A DNA stretch of 64,000 nucleotides from CAVQBP01 sp964448105 (GTDB taxonomy: Bacteria > Bacteroidota > Ignavibacteria > Ignavibacteriales > Ignavibacteriaceae). The translations under genes were made by a program, and so were the position numbers. The first letter of the stretch is position 1. The number at the start of each line of letters is the position of its first letter. The notes under the pieces are model-generated. The model was not told the origin of the DNA and did not search any database. It saw only the letters and a program-made list of their open reading frames with translations. Shown piece after piece: positions 56,744-64,000 of this stretch. The stretch spans positions 44,761-108,760 of the forward strand of contig CAYUVK010000001.1 of NCBI GenBank assembly GCA_964448105.1, given 5' to 3'.

Positions 56744-57690
56744 ATCATAAAATTTTTAATGTAATTGTTGTCGGTGAATTAAATGTCGATTTGATCCTTA
56801 ATAATATTGATTCATTTCCGGAGATGGGGAAAGAAAAAATTGCAAAAAATATGACGTTAACACTCGGCAGTTCGTCTGCAATATTTGCCAGCAACCTTTC
56901 ATCACTCGGAGCAAATGTTGCTTTCCTTGGAAAGATTGGCCAAGATTCTTTTGGTGATTTGATAGTCGAAAGCTTAAAATCTAAAAATGTAAATGTTGAT
57001 TTTATAATAAGAGATAAAAAATCAAATACCGGTGCAACCATAGTATTAAATTACAGTGAAGATAGGGCAATGGTAACCTACCAGGGGGCAATGAACGAAC
57101 TATCAATAAATGATATTTCTAAAGAAGATCTTTCTCAAGCAAAACATCTTCATTTCTCATCTTATTACCTGCAGCCGGGAATTAAAAAAGATATAAGTAA
57201 ACTTTTCAGACTTGCAAAAGACTCAGGACTTTCAACATCTTTCGATATGCAATGGGATCCTGATGAAAAATGGGATTTTAATTACAAAGAAACCCTTCCT
57301 TTTGTTGATATTTTTCTTCCTAATGAACAGGAACTGAAATATTTATCAAATAAAGAAAATATTGATGAAGCACTGGAGGTTATTTCAGGATATTCAAATA
57401 CGGTGATTGTGAAAATGGGTAGTAAAGGTTCGATTCTATTTAATAAAGGAAGTAAAAATTTCAAACATGCTTTCCTAAATAATGAAGTTGTTGATGCAAT
57501 AGGTGCCGGGGACAGTTTCAATGCCGGTTTTATCTTTAAATATATCCGCGGAGAAAATTTACAGAAATGCCAGGAATTTGGAAATCTAATGGGTGCAGTT
57601 AATACTACAGCCGCCGGGGGAACAACAGCGTTCAGTAATTATAAAAACATTTTAACAACAGCAAAAGAAAAATTTAACTATTCTGAATAA
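56740..57690 (+). CDS. PfkB-family sugar kinase, putative tagatose-6-phosphate kinase
   Basis: 316 residues. PfkB/ribokinase motifs: VVGELNVDLIL at the start, GSSSAIFASNLSSLGANVAFLGKIG (37-67) and the C-terminal DAIGAGDSFNAGF (D258 catalytic base). These kinases phosphorylate sugars or sugar phosphates. The next gene, starting immediately after its stop, is a KbaY/GatY-type aldolase, so phosphorylation of tagatose-6-phosphate to tagatose-1,6-bisphosphate is the natural reading; a kinase for galactosamine or another sugar is the alternative. It overlaps the DMT transporter gene by ATGA. Confidence 0.85.
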   Translation: MNHKIFNVIVVGELNVDLILNNIDSFPEMGKEKIAKNMTLTLGSSSAIFASNLSSLGANVAFLGKIGQDSFGDLIVESLKSKNVNVDFIIRDKKSNTGATIVLNYSEDRAMVTYQGAMNELSINDISKEDLSQAKHLHFSSYYLQPGIKKDISKLFRLAKDSGLSTSFDMQWDPDEKWDFNYKETLPFVDIFLPNEQELKYLSNKENIDEALEVISGYSNTVIVKMGSKGSILFNKGSKNFKHAFLNNEVVDAIGAGDSFNAGFIFKYIRGENLQKCQEFGNLMGAVNTTAAGGTTAFSNYKNILTTAKEKFNYSE

Positions 57691-58512
57691 ATGAAATTAC
57701 AGGAAAAACTGAAAGAGGCTCAAAAAAAATCATCTGCTGTTTTAGCAGCAAATTATTATAATATTGAAACCTGCAAAGGAATATTAAAAGCAGCAGGTAA
57801 AAGTAAGAAACCGGTTATTCTGCAGCTTACCGAAAGTTCAATCGAATATATGAGTTTAAAAACTGCTTACTCAACCGGGAGAACTTTATCTGATTATTAT
57901 GAAGTTGAAAGCTGGATTCATCTTGATCATTGTAAAAATATTGATACGATAAAGAAATGTCTGGATGCAGGATTTGATTCGGTAATGATTGATGCTAGTG
58001 ATCTATCTTTTAGTGAGAATGCTGCAGTTACAAACAAAGTTGTGGAACTGGCAAAAAATTATGAAGCTAATGTTGAAGCTGAATTAGGTTATATACCTAA
58101 GCCGGATATTGAACTGGAAACAGATAAATTTACTAATCCTGAAGAAGCAAAGAGATTTGTTGAAGAAACGGGGGTGAATGCACTGGCTGTTGCAATCGGA
58201 TCCAAACACGGATTTTATAAAGGAGAACCGAAATTAGATTTAAAAAGACTTAAAGAGATTAGAAAAAATACTGAAGTATGTCTCGTACTGCACGGTGGAT
58301 CTGGCATTCCAGGATCAACCCTGCAGCAGGCAATTAAATTCGGAATTACAAAAGTAAATGTTGCGACAGAAACTAAAGATATTTTTATGAGAACCTTGAA
58401 AGAGGATTTAGCGAATAGTAATGAAATAGATTTAAGAAAATTATTCCCTCATGCAATTTCAACGGTAGAAGATTTAATTTCCGAAAAACTTAAAATCATT
58501 TCAATTGATTAA
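57691..58512 (+). CDS. Class II tagatose/fructose-bisphosphate aldolase, KbaY/GatY-type catalytic subunit
   Basis: 273 residues, ATG directly after the PfkB stop. Motifs: AANYYNIETCKGIL, WIHLDHCKN (H77, D79 catalytic, H80 zinc ligand), VMIDASDLSF, VEAELGYI, AIGSKHGFY (H173 zinc ligand), VLHGGSGIP (H201 zinc ligand) and ITKVNVATE. Length and motifs match KbaY/GatY (~285 residues). With KbaZ it would cleave tagatose-1,6-bisphosphate to dihydroxyacetone phosphate and glyceraldehyde-3-phosphate. A second, longer family member lies at 29268-30263 in another pathway context. The adjacent KbaZ is broken, so this subunit must rely on the copy at 44214 or act alone. Confidence 0.88.
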   Translation: MKLQEKLKEAQKKSSAVLAANYYNIETCKGILKAAGKSKKPVILQLTESSIEYMSLKTAYSTGRTLSDYYEVESWIHLDHCKNIDTIKKCLDAGFDSVMIDASDLSFSENAAVTNKVVELAKNYEANVEAELGYIPKPDIELETDKFTNPEEAKRFVEETGVNALAVAIGSKHGFYKGEPKLDLKRLKEIRKNTEVCLVLHGGSGIPGSTLQQAIKFGITKVNVATETKDIFMRTLKEDLANSNEIDLRKLFPHAISTVEDLISEKLKIISID

Positions 58513-58526
58513 CTAAAAAGAATTTA

Positions 58527-60482
58527 ATGAAAAAATTTTTACTGTTTATACTGTTAGCACTTTCTTCTTCAATATTTCCACAGTTGAATTGGTACCATAA
58601 AGTCAGAATATCAGGGAATCCTTTAACTATTCATAACGCCGATTCGATTGTTAAACATGCCAACGACAGCTATGTATTCGGAATTGAAGTTGACAACGAT
58701 ATTCCCGGCAGATATGAAAGCTTTTTAGATCCGGCAGAAAAATTGAAAGCAATAAAAATAGTTGCGGATAAAGCACATGAAACCGGTAACTATGCTTTTG
58801 TTTATATAGCCGGTCTTGAATGTATTACTTCAAATGCAGATAAAAAAGAACATACTTTTTTTAAGGATCATCCGGATTGGGTGCAAAGGGATATTAATGG
58901 CAGACCGGCAAAATTCGGAGGGAATGATGCCTTCTGGATAAAAGAAGGAGATGAAGACGTTTGGATTTCTCCTTTCGCAGAAGAATGGCGGAAAATTTAT
59001 ATGCAGAGGATTAAGCAAATTGCCGAAACAGGAATTGACGGAATCTATGTAGATATTCCTTACTGGATGACGCATTTTGAAGGATGGGAAAATACCTGGG
59101 CTAGCTTTGATGATTATACTGTTGCATCCTTTAAACAAAAAACGGGACTGAATGCAAAAGAAGATATAAAGTTGGGTGATTTTGAAGATCCCGGTTTTAT
59201 TAAATGGGTAAAGTTCAGAATAGAAGCTATAAATGATTTTATGAAAGAGATAGATCAGACTGTCAAATCTGTTAATCCTGATTGTATAACTATTGCCGAA
59301 ATATATCCGGGTATTGGCGAAGATGCTGTTAGAGTTGGAGCTGATATTTACAGCTTATATGGTATCGTTGATGTAATTGCTCATGAATACAGTGAAGGAA
59401 AATATTATGCTTCGGAGAGAGAACCGTTTAACTGGTACAAATATATTTTTGGTATGAAAACTTTCAGAAGTTTTGCAGGAGATAAACCAACCTGGATGCT
59501 GAGTTATTCATGGGATAACGACAAAAAAGTTAAGCCGCAGGAAGCTATGAAAAGTCTATTTGCATCACAGATTTTTAACGGTGTTAATACTTGGGATGTT
59601 AAAACATTTGTTATGTCATCAACAAATGACCTGGAAACACGGAAAGAGGTCTACAAATGGATCGCTGAAAATTCGGACAAATTTTATTATAAAAAATATC
59701 CTGTTAATCCTGTTGGTATTTATTTCTCACCTGAGACAAGGAACTTGTTTCCCGATGATTACCCCGAAAGCTTTTTCGGGATGATTTATTTATTAGCAAA
59801 CTATCATTTTGATTACCAGGTTGTTTCTCCTAAAACTTTATCTGATTCCAATTATAAAGTGATAATTCTTCCTGATGCAAAATGCTTAAGCAGCCAGGAA
59901 ATCGAGGGCCTAAAAAATCTTGCCGGGAAAGGAATAAAAATAATTTATACCGGGGAGACCGGGGAATATGATGAAAATAGAATTATCAGGGGAGAAAATC
60001 CTTTAAAAGCTGATTCATCTTTTTATAAGTCAAATAGTTTATTTATTGATAATAATATCAGTAAAAGCTATTACAAAAATTTAAAGGAAAATTTGAATAA
60101 TTATTTTTATTCGGGTTTCTCCAATGAAAATAAATTACCTTCTTATACTGATAGTTTAATTTCTAAAATAAATCATTTTATTGAGATAAATCCTGAAATA
60201 AAAATTGATGCACCTTTAAATATTCTAGCCTCATATTCGAAAGATGAAAAAGGAAGAATATTTATTTATCTTCTAAATATTAATCAATTATGCGAAGTAT
60301 GTAATAGAGATATAAAACAGGATAAAATTAAAATATCTTTTAATAAAAACTTAGGTAAGAAATTTTATTTTCTTCCGTTTCTGGGAAAACAACAAAATTT
60401 AAAACCTACAAATTTTTCTAACAAATACCTTTTGGAAGTACCCGGATTTGATAGAGGTGCAGTAATCCGGATTGAGGACTAG
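58527..60482 (+). CDS. Secreted beta-galactosidase-like (GH42/GHL-type) protein, copy 2
   Basis: 651 residues with a signal peptide (ends near IFPQL). It follows copy 1 (45784-47736) along its full length: VRISGNPL, GIEVDNDIPGRYESFLDPAEKL, FVYIAGLECITSN, DHPDWVQRDINGRPAKF, DGIYVDIPYWM, ITIAEIYPGI, LSYSWDNDKK and the amidotransferase-like LPDAKCLSSQEIEGLKNLAGK, GETGEYDENR. The candidate acid/base Glu is conserved in TIAEIYP. It is 14 bases after the aldolase, so it is probably the last intact gene of that operon. A DUF4874 remnant follows. Substrate unknown; a beta-linked galactoside is a guess from the fold. Confidence 0.62.
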   Translation: MKKFLLFILLALSSSIFPQLNWYHKVRISGNPLTIHNADSIVKHANDSYVFGIEVDNDIPGRYESFLDPAEKLKAIKIVADKAHETGNYAFVYIAGLECITSNADKKEHTFFKDHPDWVQRDINGRPAKFGGNDAFWIKEGDEDVWISPFAEEWRKIYMQRIKQIAETGIDGIYVDIPYWMTHFEGWENTWASFDDYTVASFKQKTGLNAKEDIKLGDFEDPGFIKWVKFRIEAINDFMKEIDQTVKSVNPDCITIAEIYPGIGEDAVRVGADIYSLYGIVDVIAHEYSEGKYYASEREPFNWYKYIFGMKTFRSFAGDKPTWMLSYSWDNDKKVKPQEAMKSLFASQIFNGVNTWDVKTFVMSSTNDLETRKEVYKWIAENSDKFYYKKYPVNPVGIYFSPETRNLFPDDYPESFFGMIYLLANYHFDYQVVSPKTLSDSNYKVIILPDAKCLSSQEIEGLKNLAGKGIKIIYTGETGEYDENRIIRGENPLKADSSFYKSNSLFIDNNISKSYYKNLKENLNNYFYSGFSNENKLPSYTDSLISKINHFIEINPEIKIDAPLNILASYSKDEKGRIFIYLLNINQLCEVCNRDIKQDKIKISFNKNLGKKFYFLPFLGKQQNLKPTNFSNKYLLEVPGFDRGAVIRIED

Positions 60483-60484
60483 CT

Positions 60485-60857
60485 ATGAAATTGGAAAAAA
60501 TATTGAAACGATGATTTTTTAAGTCTTGTTCAATCGGATCTGGATGCATCAAGAGAAAACGGTATAAAATTAGTCTTGCGATTTTCTTATACGAATAATC
60601 AAATCGGTGCAGATGCTGCTTTGGATACAATTCTTCTCCATATAAGTAAGTTAAAACCTATCTTACAAAAAAACTATGTTGTTATTATTTATGTGGAAGG
60701 AGGTTTTGTTGGTGCCTGGGGTGAATGGTACTATTCTTCCCATCATCTTTATAATACAAATGATAGGAGAACAGTTGTATTTGCACTTCTTGATGCTTTG
60801 CCTCAAAAAAGGTGTGCCCTTTTCAGCCAGCAAAAGCTGCTGATTAGGGGTTTTTAA
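60485..60857 (+). pseudogene. Truncated, frameshifted DUF4874/DUF4832 glycosidase-like remnant
   Basis: An ATG at 60485 opens a nine-codon frame that stops at 60512. A second frame, open from 60507, reads FLSLVQSDLDASRENGIKLV, RFSYTNNQIGADAALDTIL, IIYVEGGFVGAWGEWYYS and RRTVVFALLDALPQ, the pattern of the DUF4874 domain N-terminal to DUF4832. The frame ends after ~115 codons at TAA 60855-60857, whereas intact relatives exceed 450 residues. Loss of both ends and the frame change show a decayed gene. The Tat-exported protein at 17861-19411 may be a distant working relative. Confidence 0.75.
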
Positions 60858-61224
60858 ATCTATTGACTTTCTTCCCGATTTTATCATAATTAATATTAGT
60901 AAATATCATTCCGAATATTTATAATACAATTACAGTTTATACCTTTACCTATTATAATTATTCGTTTCTTTTATATCTCCTTTCGTGTTTAGATTATGAA
61001 GTTCTAAAATCAATGTCCTGTTAAATTTTTAGTTTTTATTTTCATATCAATTATTTCGTCATCAATTTTATCGATCTTGATTTTCTAATTCTTTTCTGAA
61101 ATTAAGATTTCGCGATAGTCTTATTAGTAATGATATTTTCGTGAGTTATTTTATAGTTAATAAAAATGGTTGAAAATCAGATTAATTTAATAATAATCAT
61201 TAATAAAATTCGAAAGGAATTATT
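60858..61224. other. 367-base AT-rich intergenic region
   Basis: No reading frame with coding character and no hairpin with a T-run was seen. It holds the sequences upstream of the cupredoxin-like gene, with GAAAGGA as the ribosome site about 9 bases before its ATG. Decayed 3' sequence of the DUF4832-like remnant is possible but not recognisable. Confidence 0.4.
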
Positions 61225-61875
61225 ATGAAAACTAAATCAATCTCTTCATATTATAAAAATATATCTATTATCTGGGCAGTTGTGTTTTTCATTGCAATAC
61301 CTACCCTACATGCTACTACACATATAATCCAATTCGGTGGTACATTTGGTTTTACTTATTCGCCAAATTCTCTAGATGTTTCTGTAGGAGATACAATCCA
61401 GTGGGAGGGTGATTTTAGTTTTCATCCACTTAGTTCTACTGATGTTCCCCCAGGTGCGCTTAGCTTTCATCGGGGATCAGGCAGCCTATTTTCTTATCCA
61501 GTTATGGTTGCCGGAGAATACTTATATCAATGTGATAATCATTTTAGCATTGGTATGAAAGGATCATTCAATGCAACTATAACCGATATCAGAAATCCTT
61601 TTCTTCAAGTTAATAATTTCAAGCTTGAACAGAACTTTCCGAATCCGTTCAATCCAACAACCAAGATATCATTTTCATTACCGCAATCTGCTCTAGTTAC
61701 ATTAAAAGTTTATGATATACTTGGTCGAGAGATTGCAACTTTAGTTAATGATAAAAAACCTATGGGTCAATACGAAGTCACATTTGATGGGAATTACCTT
61801 GCTGATGGAGTTTATTTTTATAGAATGCAGGCAGGAAGTTTTACATCAACGAAGAAGTTTGTTTTGTTGAAGTAA
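61225..61875 (+). CDS. Plastocyanin/cupredoxin-like copper protein with T9SS sorting domain
   Basis: 216 residues. Signal peptide to ~HATTH. Residues ~31-115 are a cupredoxin fold: YSPNSLDVSVGDTIQWEGDF, then FHPL with the first His ligand, and YQCDNHFSIGMKG with Cys, His and Met ligands in the CxxHxxxGM-like arrangement of type 1 copper sites. The rest, from LEQNFPNPFNPTTKISF to KKFVLLK, is a textbook T9SS type A sorting domain. It would be a surface electron carrier or copper-binding protein. It stands alone, with a strong terminator right after it, and has no evident tie to sugar use. Confidence 0.85.
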   Translation: MKTKSISSYYKNISIIWAVVFFIAIPTLHATTHIIQFGGTFGFTYSPNSLDVSVGDTIQWEGDFSFHPLSSTDVPPGALSFHRGSGSLFSYPVMVAGEYLYQCDNHFSIGMKGSFNATITDIRNPFLQVNNFKLEQNFPNPFNPTTKISFSLPQSALVTLKVYDILGREIATLVNDKKPMGQYEVTFDGNYLADGVYFYRMQAGSFTSTKKFVLLK

Positions 61876-61885
61876 TTGAAAACAT

Positions 61886-61937
61886 AAAAGGTGACTCCTT
61901 TAATATCCAATTTTGGATATACGAGGTCACCTTTTTA
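61886..61937 (+). terminator. Rho-independent terminator after cupredoxin gene
   Basis: AAAAGGTGAC (61886-61895) pairs perfectly with GTCACCTTTT (61926-61935), followed by a T-rich end. A second small stem, ATATCCA with TGGATAT, sits in the loop. It begins 10 bases after the stop at 61875. The A-run on the left also allows bidirectional action. Confidence 0.88.
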
Positions 61938-62424
61938 TTGTCATTCTACCAAAAAAATAATTGCTTGCCTAAGCCATCTTCCCTATTCCTCACGCAAATA
62001 TTTTTTTCATCTTGTCAGTAAATCTTGAAATGATTTAACCTATTCCGAGTGTAAAAAAACCTTGCTTAATTTTTAACCAAGTCCAATAGCTTTAAAGAGA
62101 GCAGCATTTTTAATAAATCAGATTTATGAAATTATTTTTAGAGGTGGATGGATTTTAATCTATAGAAAAATTTCTTTTTTTAAATTTCAGGAGCCATTTA
62201 AAAGGGAGCTAAATCCCAAAGTTCTTAACTAATTTACTTAGCGAAGAGGAGAGGGATAAATTTTTAGATTATATTAATTGGGGATTAGAACAGGCCGATA
62301 GAATCTCTCCATTTGTAAAAATCCATATTCAATAATAGATGAAAAGAACAAATATTATAATTTATTTAATTTTATTTGAGTTTCTATACGCAAATACAGA
62401 TTATACTTTTAAGAACCTTTATTT
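61938..62424. other. Intergenic region with probable decayed coding sequence
   Basis: No intact gene. One 40-codon open frame at 62213-62335 reads with coding-like content (LLSEEERDKFLDYINWGLEQ) but is bounded by stops and has no start signal. It may belong to the decayed gene at 62425-62956 or to another lost gene. The remainder is AT-rich with no features recognised. Confidence 0.35.
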
Positions 62425-62956
62425 ATGATTAAAAAGCGCTTGGAATTCCTTTTACTAAAGCATTCTGTTAATGAAGCGGATGATAAGCTTGCTCTAGATA
62501 AATTTAATAAAAAAGTTGCAGAACTCACACGGGCAATTTCCGGTGCCGATGTATATAGAAAATGGTTGGATGAAAAAATTAAATACTTCAAAATAGCTGT
62601 TATTGACGGAGCGGAAGTACCTGATGATTCATACAATTATTAAAATTGAAAAAGAGTTTGATGATTTTAATCGCAAACTTAATGGCGATCCGCTGAAAGT
62701 ACCTTATGAAGGCGGGTCTCCTACATCTGTAAAGCAGCGTGTTGATTTAATAACTTCTGCATTATGGATTACAACATCTGCTCCAACTACGACTTATATT
62801 CAATCATACGATGCAGCAGCAAATCAATTTGGGAATTTATTGTCCACACTCAAATCAATCGATGTAGAAGTCAAAGGCCTTGAATCAAAACTTGAAAAGT
62901 ATGGTGCCCCATACACTCCGGGAAGATTTCCTGAATGGAAAAAAGATATTAATTAG
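62425..62956 (+). pseudogene. C-terminal remnant of a sortilin/VPS10-type 'glycosyl hydrolase' (BNR propeller) protein, frameshifted
   Basis: Two overlapping frames encode what looks like one continuous protein end: the first (62425-62643) ends GAEVPDDSYNY, and the second continues from about 62625 with IIKIEKEFDDFNRKLNGDP, then SVKQRVDLITSALWITTSAP and a final EKYGAPYTPGRFPEW. The closing APYTPGR-PEW pattern matches the C-terminal helical tail of large secreted VPS10/sortilin-like propeller proteins, which are ~1,000 residues. The propeller is missing and a frameshift near 62640 splits the remainder. A hairpin follows the stop. Confidence 0.65.
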
Positions 62957-62981
62957 AATTCAAATAAATAGTGATGTTTAA

Positions 62982-63008
62982 AAGCAGTCTCATAAACCGG
63001 GACTGCTT
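62982..63008 (+). terminator. Hairpin terminator after the VPS10-like remnant
   Basis: AAGCAGTC (62982-62989) pairs perfectly with GACTGCTT (63001-63008), with an 11-base loop. The run after it (ATTTAATTT) is T-rich but not continuous. It starts 26 bases after the stop of the remnant, as expected for the original gene's terminator. Confidence 0.75.
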
Positions 63009-63258
63009 ATTTAATTTGAGCAATCATATTCTTGATATATAATTTTAAAATAATATGTTCAAAAAAAATCTTCGTAAGACAAATTGTTTTAACAAGTTTT
63101 AAAAAAGTCCTTAGCATGCTCAATTGTTTTGTAAGATCAATGAAACTTATGTTTATTTTATTTATTATTAATTTTATAGTTTAATAATTTCAATTAGAAG
63201 AACGAACTGTTCCGATTTTATCTTAACTAATGAGTTCTATTCAGTAAGTCAAATTTTT

Positions 63259-64000
63259 GTGAAAACATTTTTATTTATATTACTTCTGATTACTCAATTG
63301 ATTGCTCAAGAGGATAGTCTAAAAGTCTCCTCTCAAAATCCATCTCCAATGGTAGAATTTACACGAGTTCATGAGAGAATTACACAAAAAACCTATAAGG
63401 GTTTAGATTTAATAATTAAAGATTTATTTACAAAGCCTATAGAAATATTTATATCCGAAAAATCACTCCATTATAATCAATATGATCTATTAATTCATTT
63501 TCATGGAGATGGTAATATTGTGAAATATGCTGCAGAAAGATATAATGGAAATATTATTGCTGTTGATATAAATTTAGGAACCGGTTCATCCAAATATTAT
63601 AGAGAATTTACCGATTCCACGCTTTTTATAAGTCTTTTAGATTCAATCCAAAATATTTCAAAAAAATTAAATCATATTATAAAGATAAACCGTATTGTAC
63701 TAAGTGGTTTTAGTGCAGGTTATGGTGCCATAAAAAAGATATTAGAAATTAATAATTTATACAATAAAATTGATGCAGTACTTTTGCTTGATGGTATACA
63801 TGCAGGTTATGTACCGGATAGAAGAGTATTATTCGAAGGTGGACATATTGATTCTTCAGCATATGAGGTTTTTATTAAGTTAGCAAAAGATGCCAGTGAA
63901 AAGAAGAGCAGGAAAAAGTTTTTAATTACCCATTCCGAAATTTTTCCGGGTACATTTGTGAGTACTACAGAATCTTCAGATTATATCTTAAACATATTAG
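63259..64000 (+). CDS. Secreted alpha/beta-hydrolase-like protein (3' partial)
   Basis: Begins at GTG 63259 and remains open to the window edge (247 codons visible). The N-terminus VKTFLFILLLITQLIAQ is a signal peptide. The body has an alpha/beta-hydrolase pattern: YDLLIHFHGDG (residues 75-85, oxyanion region), VLSGFSAGYGA with S152 as the expected nucleophile (GxSxG-like), and VLLLDGIHAGY where the acid residue commonly lies. The end of the window falls before the expected catalytic His, though ITHSEIFPG may be part of it. Esterase or peptidase-like function is likely, substrate unknown. There is no clear ribosome site, so the start is uncertain by a few codons; no ATG alternative keeps the signal peptide. 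Confidence 0.72.
   Translation, partial: MKTFLFILLLITQLIAQEDSLKVSSQNPSPMVEFTRVHERITQKTYKGLDLIIKDLFTKPIEIFISEKSLHYNQYDLLIHFHGDGNIVKYAAERYNGNIIAVDINLGTGSSKYYREFTDSTLFISLLDSIQNISKKLNHIIKINRIVLSGFSAGYGAIKKILEINNLYNKIDAVLLLDGIHAGYVPDRRVLFEGGHIDSSAYEVFIKLAKDASEKKSRKKFLITHSEIFPGTFVSTTESSDYILNIL

Noticed and set aside
1..64000. CRISPR arrays, tRNA/rRNA genes, prophage or transposase genes
   Set aside because: No regularly spaced repeats, no recognisable RNA gene and no such protein families were seen in the window.

Overview
The window comes from an AT-rich Gram-negative bacterium of the Bacteroidota/Chlorobiota/Ignavibacteriota side of the FCB group. The main evidence is at least five secreted proteins ending in a type IX secretion (T9SS) sorting domain with the YPNPFNP-type motif typical of Ignavibacteria and relatives, a PorV/PorQ-family outer-membrane protein, and a TonB-dependent receptor with an N-terminal carboxypeptidase-regulatory-like domain. 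It reads as one large carbohydrate-utilisation island, almost entirely on the + strand. No rRNA, tRNA, CRISPR, phage or transposase gene was recognised.

Layout. (1) 3-5786: a T9SS-sorted polysaccharide deacetylase-like protein (cut by the window edge), a secreted glycosidase-like protein of no recognised family, and a T9SS-sorted GH114-like protein. (2) 5812-6615, minus strand: a DeoR-family sugar-phosphate repressor. (3) 7247-15643: an outer-membrane operon with a TonB receptor, a large T9SS cargo protein, a PorV-like barrel, a beta-propeller lipoprotein and a LamG/T9SS protein. It has no recognisable SusD. (4) 15677-26882: three GH36-like proteins, a Tat-exported DUF4832-like protein and two sister amidohydrolases. 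(5) 26935-40844: an intracellular operon with a fucose-isomerase-fold protein, aldose-epimerase-like protein, class II aldolase, FGGY kinase, mannitol-dehydrogenase-like protein, a complete 2-oxo-acid dehydrogenase complex (E2, E3, fused E1), a zinc dehydrogenase and a transaldolase. (6) 40963-47736: a sister of the unclassified glycosidase, AgaS, KbaZ/GatZ and a beta-galactosidase-like protein. (7) 48090-60482: two more GH36-like proteins, a 31-residue membrane peptide, a galactokinase-family kinase, a sugar nucleotidyltransferase, a ROK/KbaZ chimeric pseudogene, a DMT transporter, a PfkB kinase, a KbaY-type aldolase and a second beta-galactosidase-like protein. (8) 60485-64000: gene remnants, a cupredoxin-like T9SS protein, two hairpin terminators and the start of a secreted alpha/beta-hydrolase-like protein.

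Working model (inference). AgaS + KbaZ + PfkB + KbaY would convert galactosamine-6-phosphate to tagatose-6-phosphate, tagatose-1,6-bisphosphate and triose phosphates. The deacetylase-like and GH114-like surface proteins and the GH36-like set would release galactosamine/galactose units outside or in the periplasm. Together these suggest use of an alpha-linked galactosamine/galactose polymer such as a galactosaminogalactan- or Pel-like exopolysaccharide. No GalNAc-6-phosphate deacetylase was seen, which fits deacetylation before uptake. The operon at 26935-40844 looks like a second, separate isomerase-kinase-aldolase route with its own 2-oxo-acid dehydrogenase; its substrate is unknown. All family calls are from reading the sequence, with no database search.
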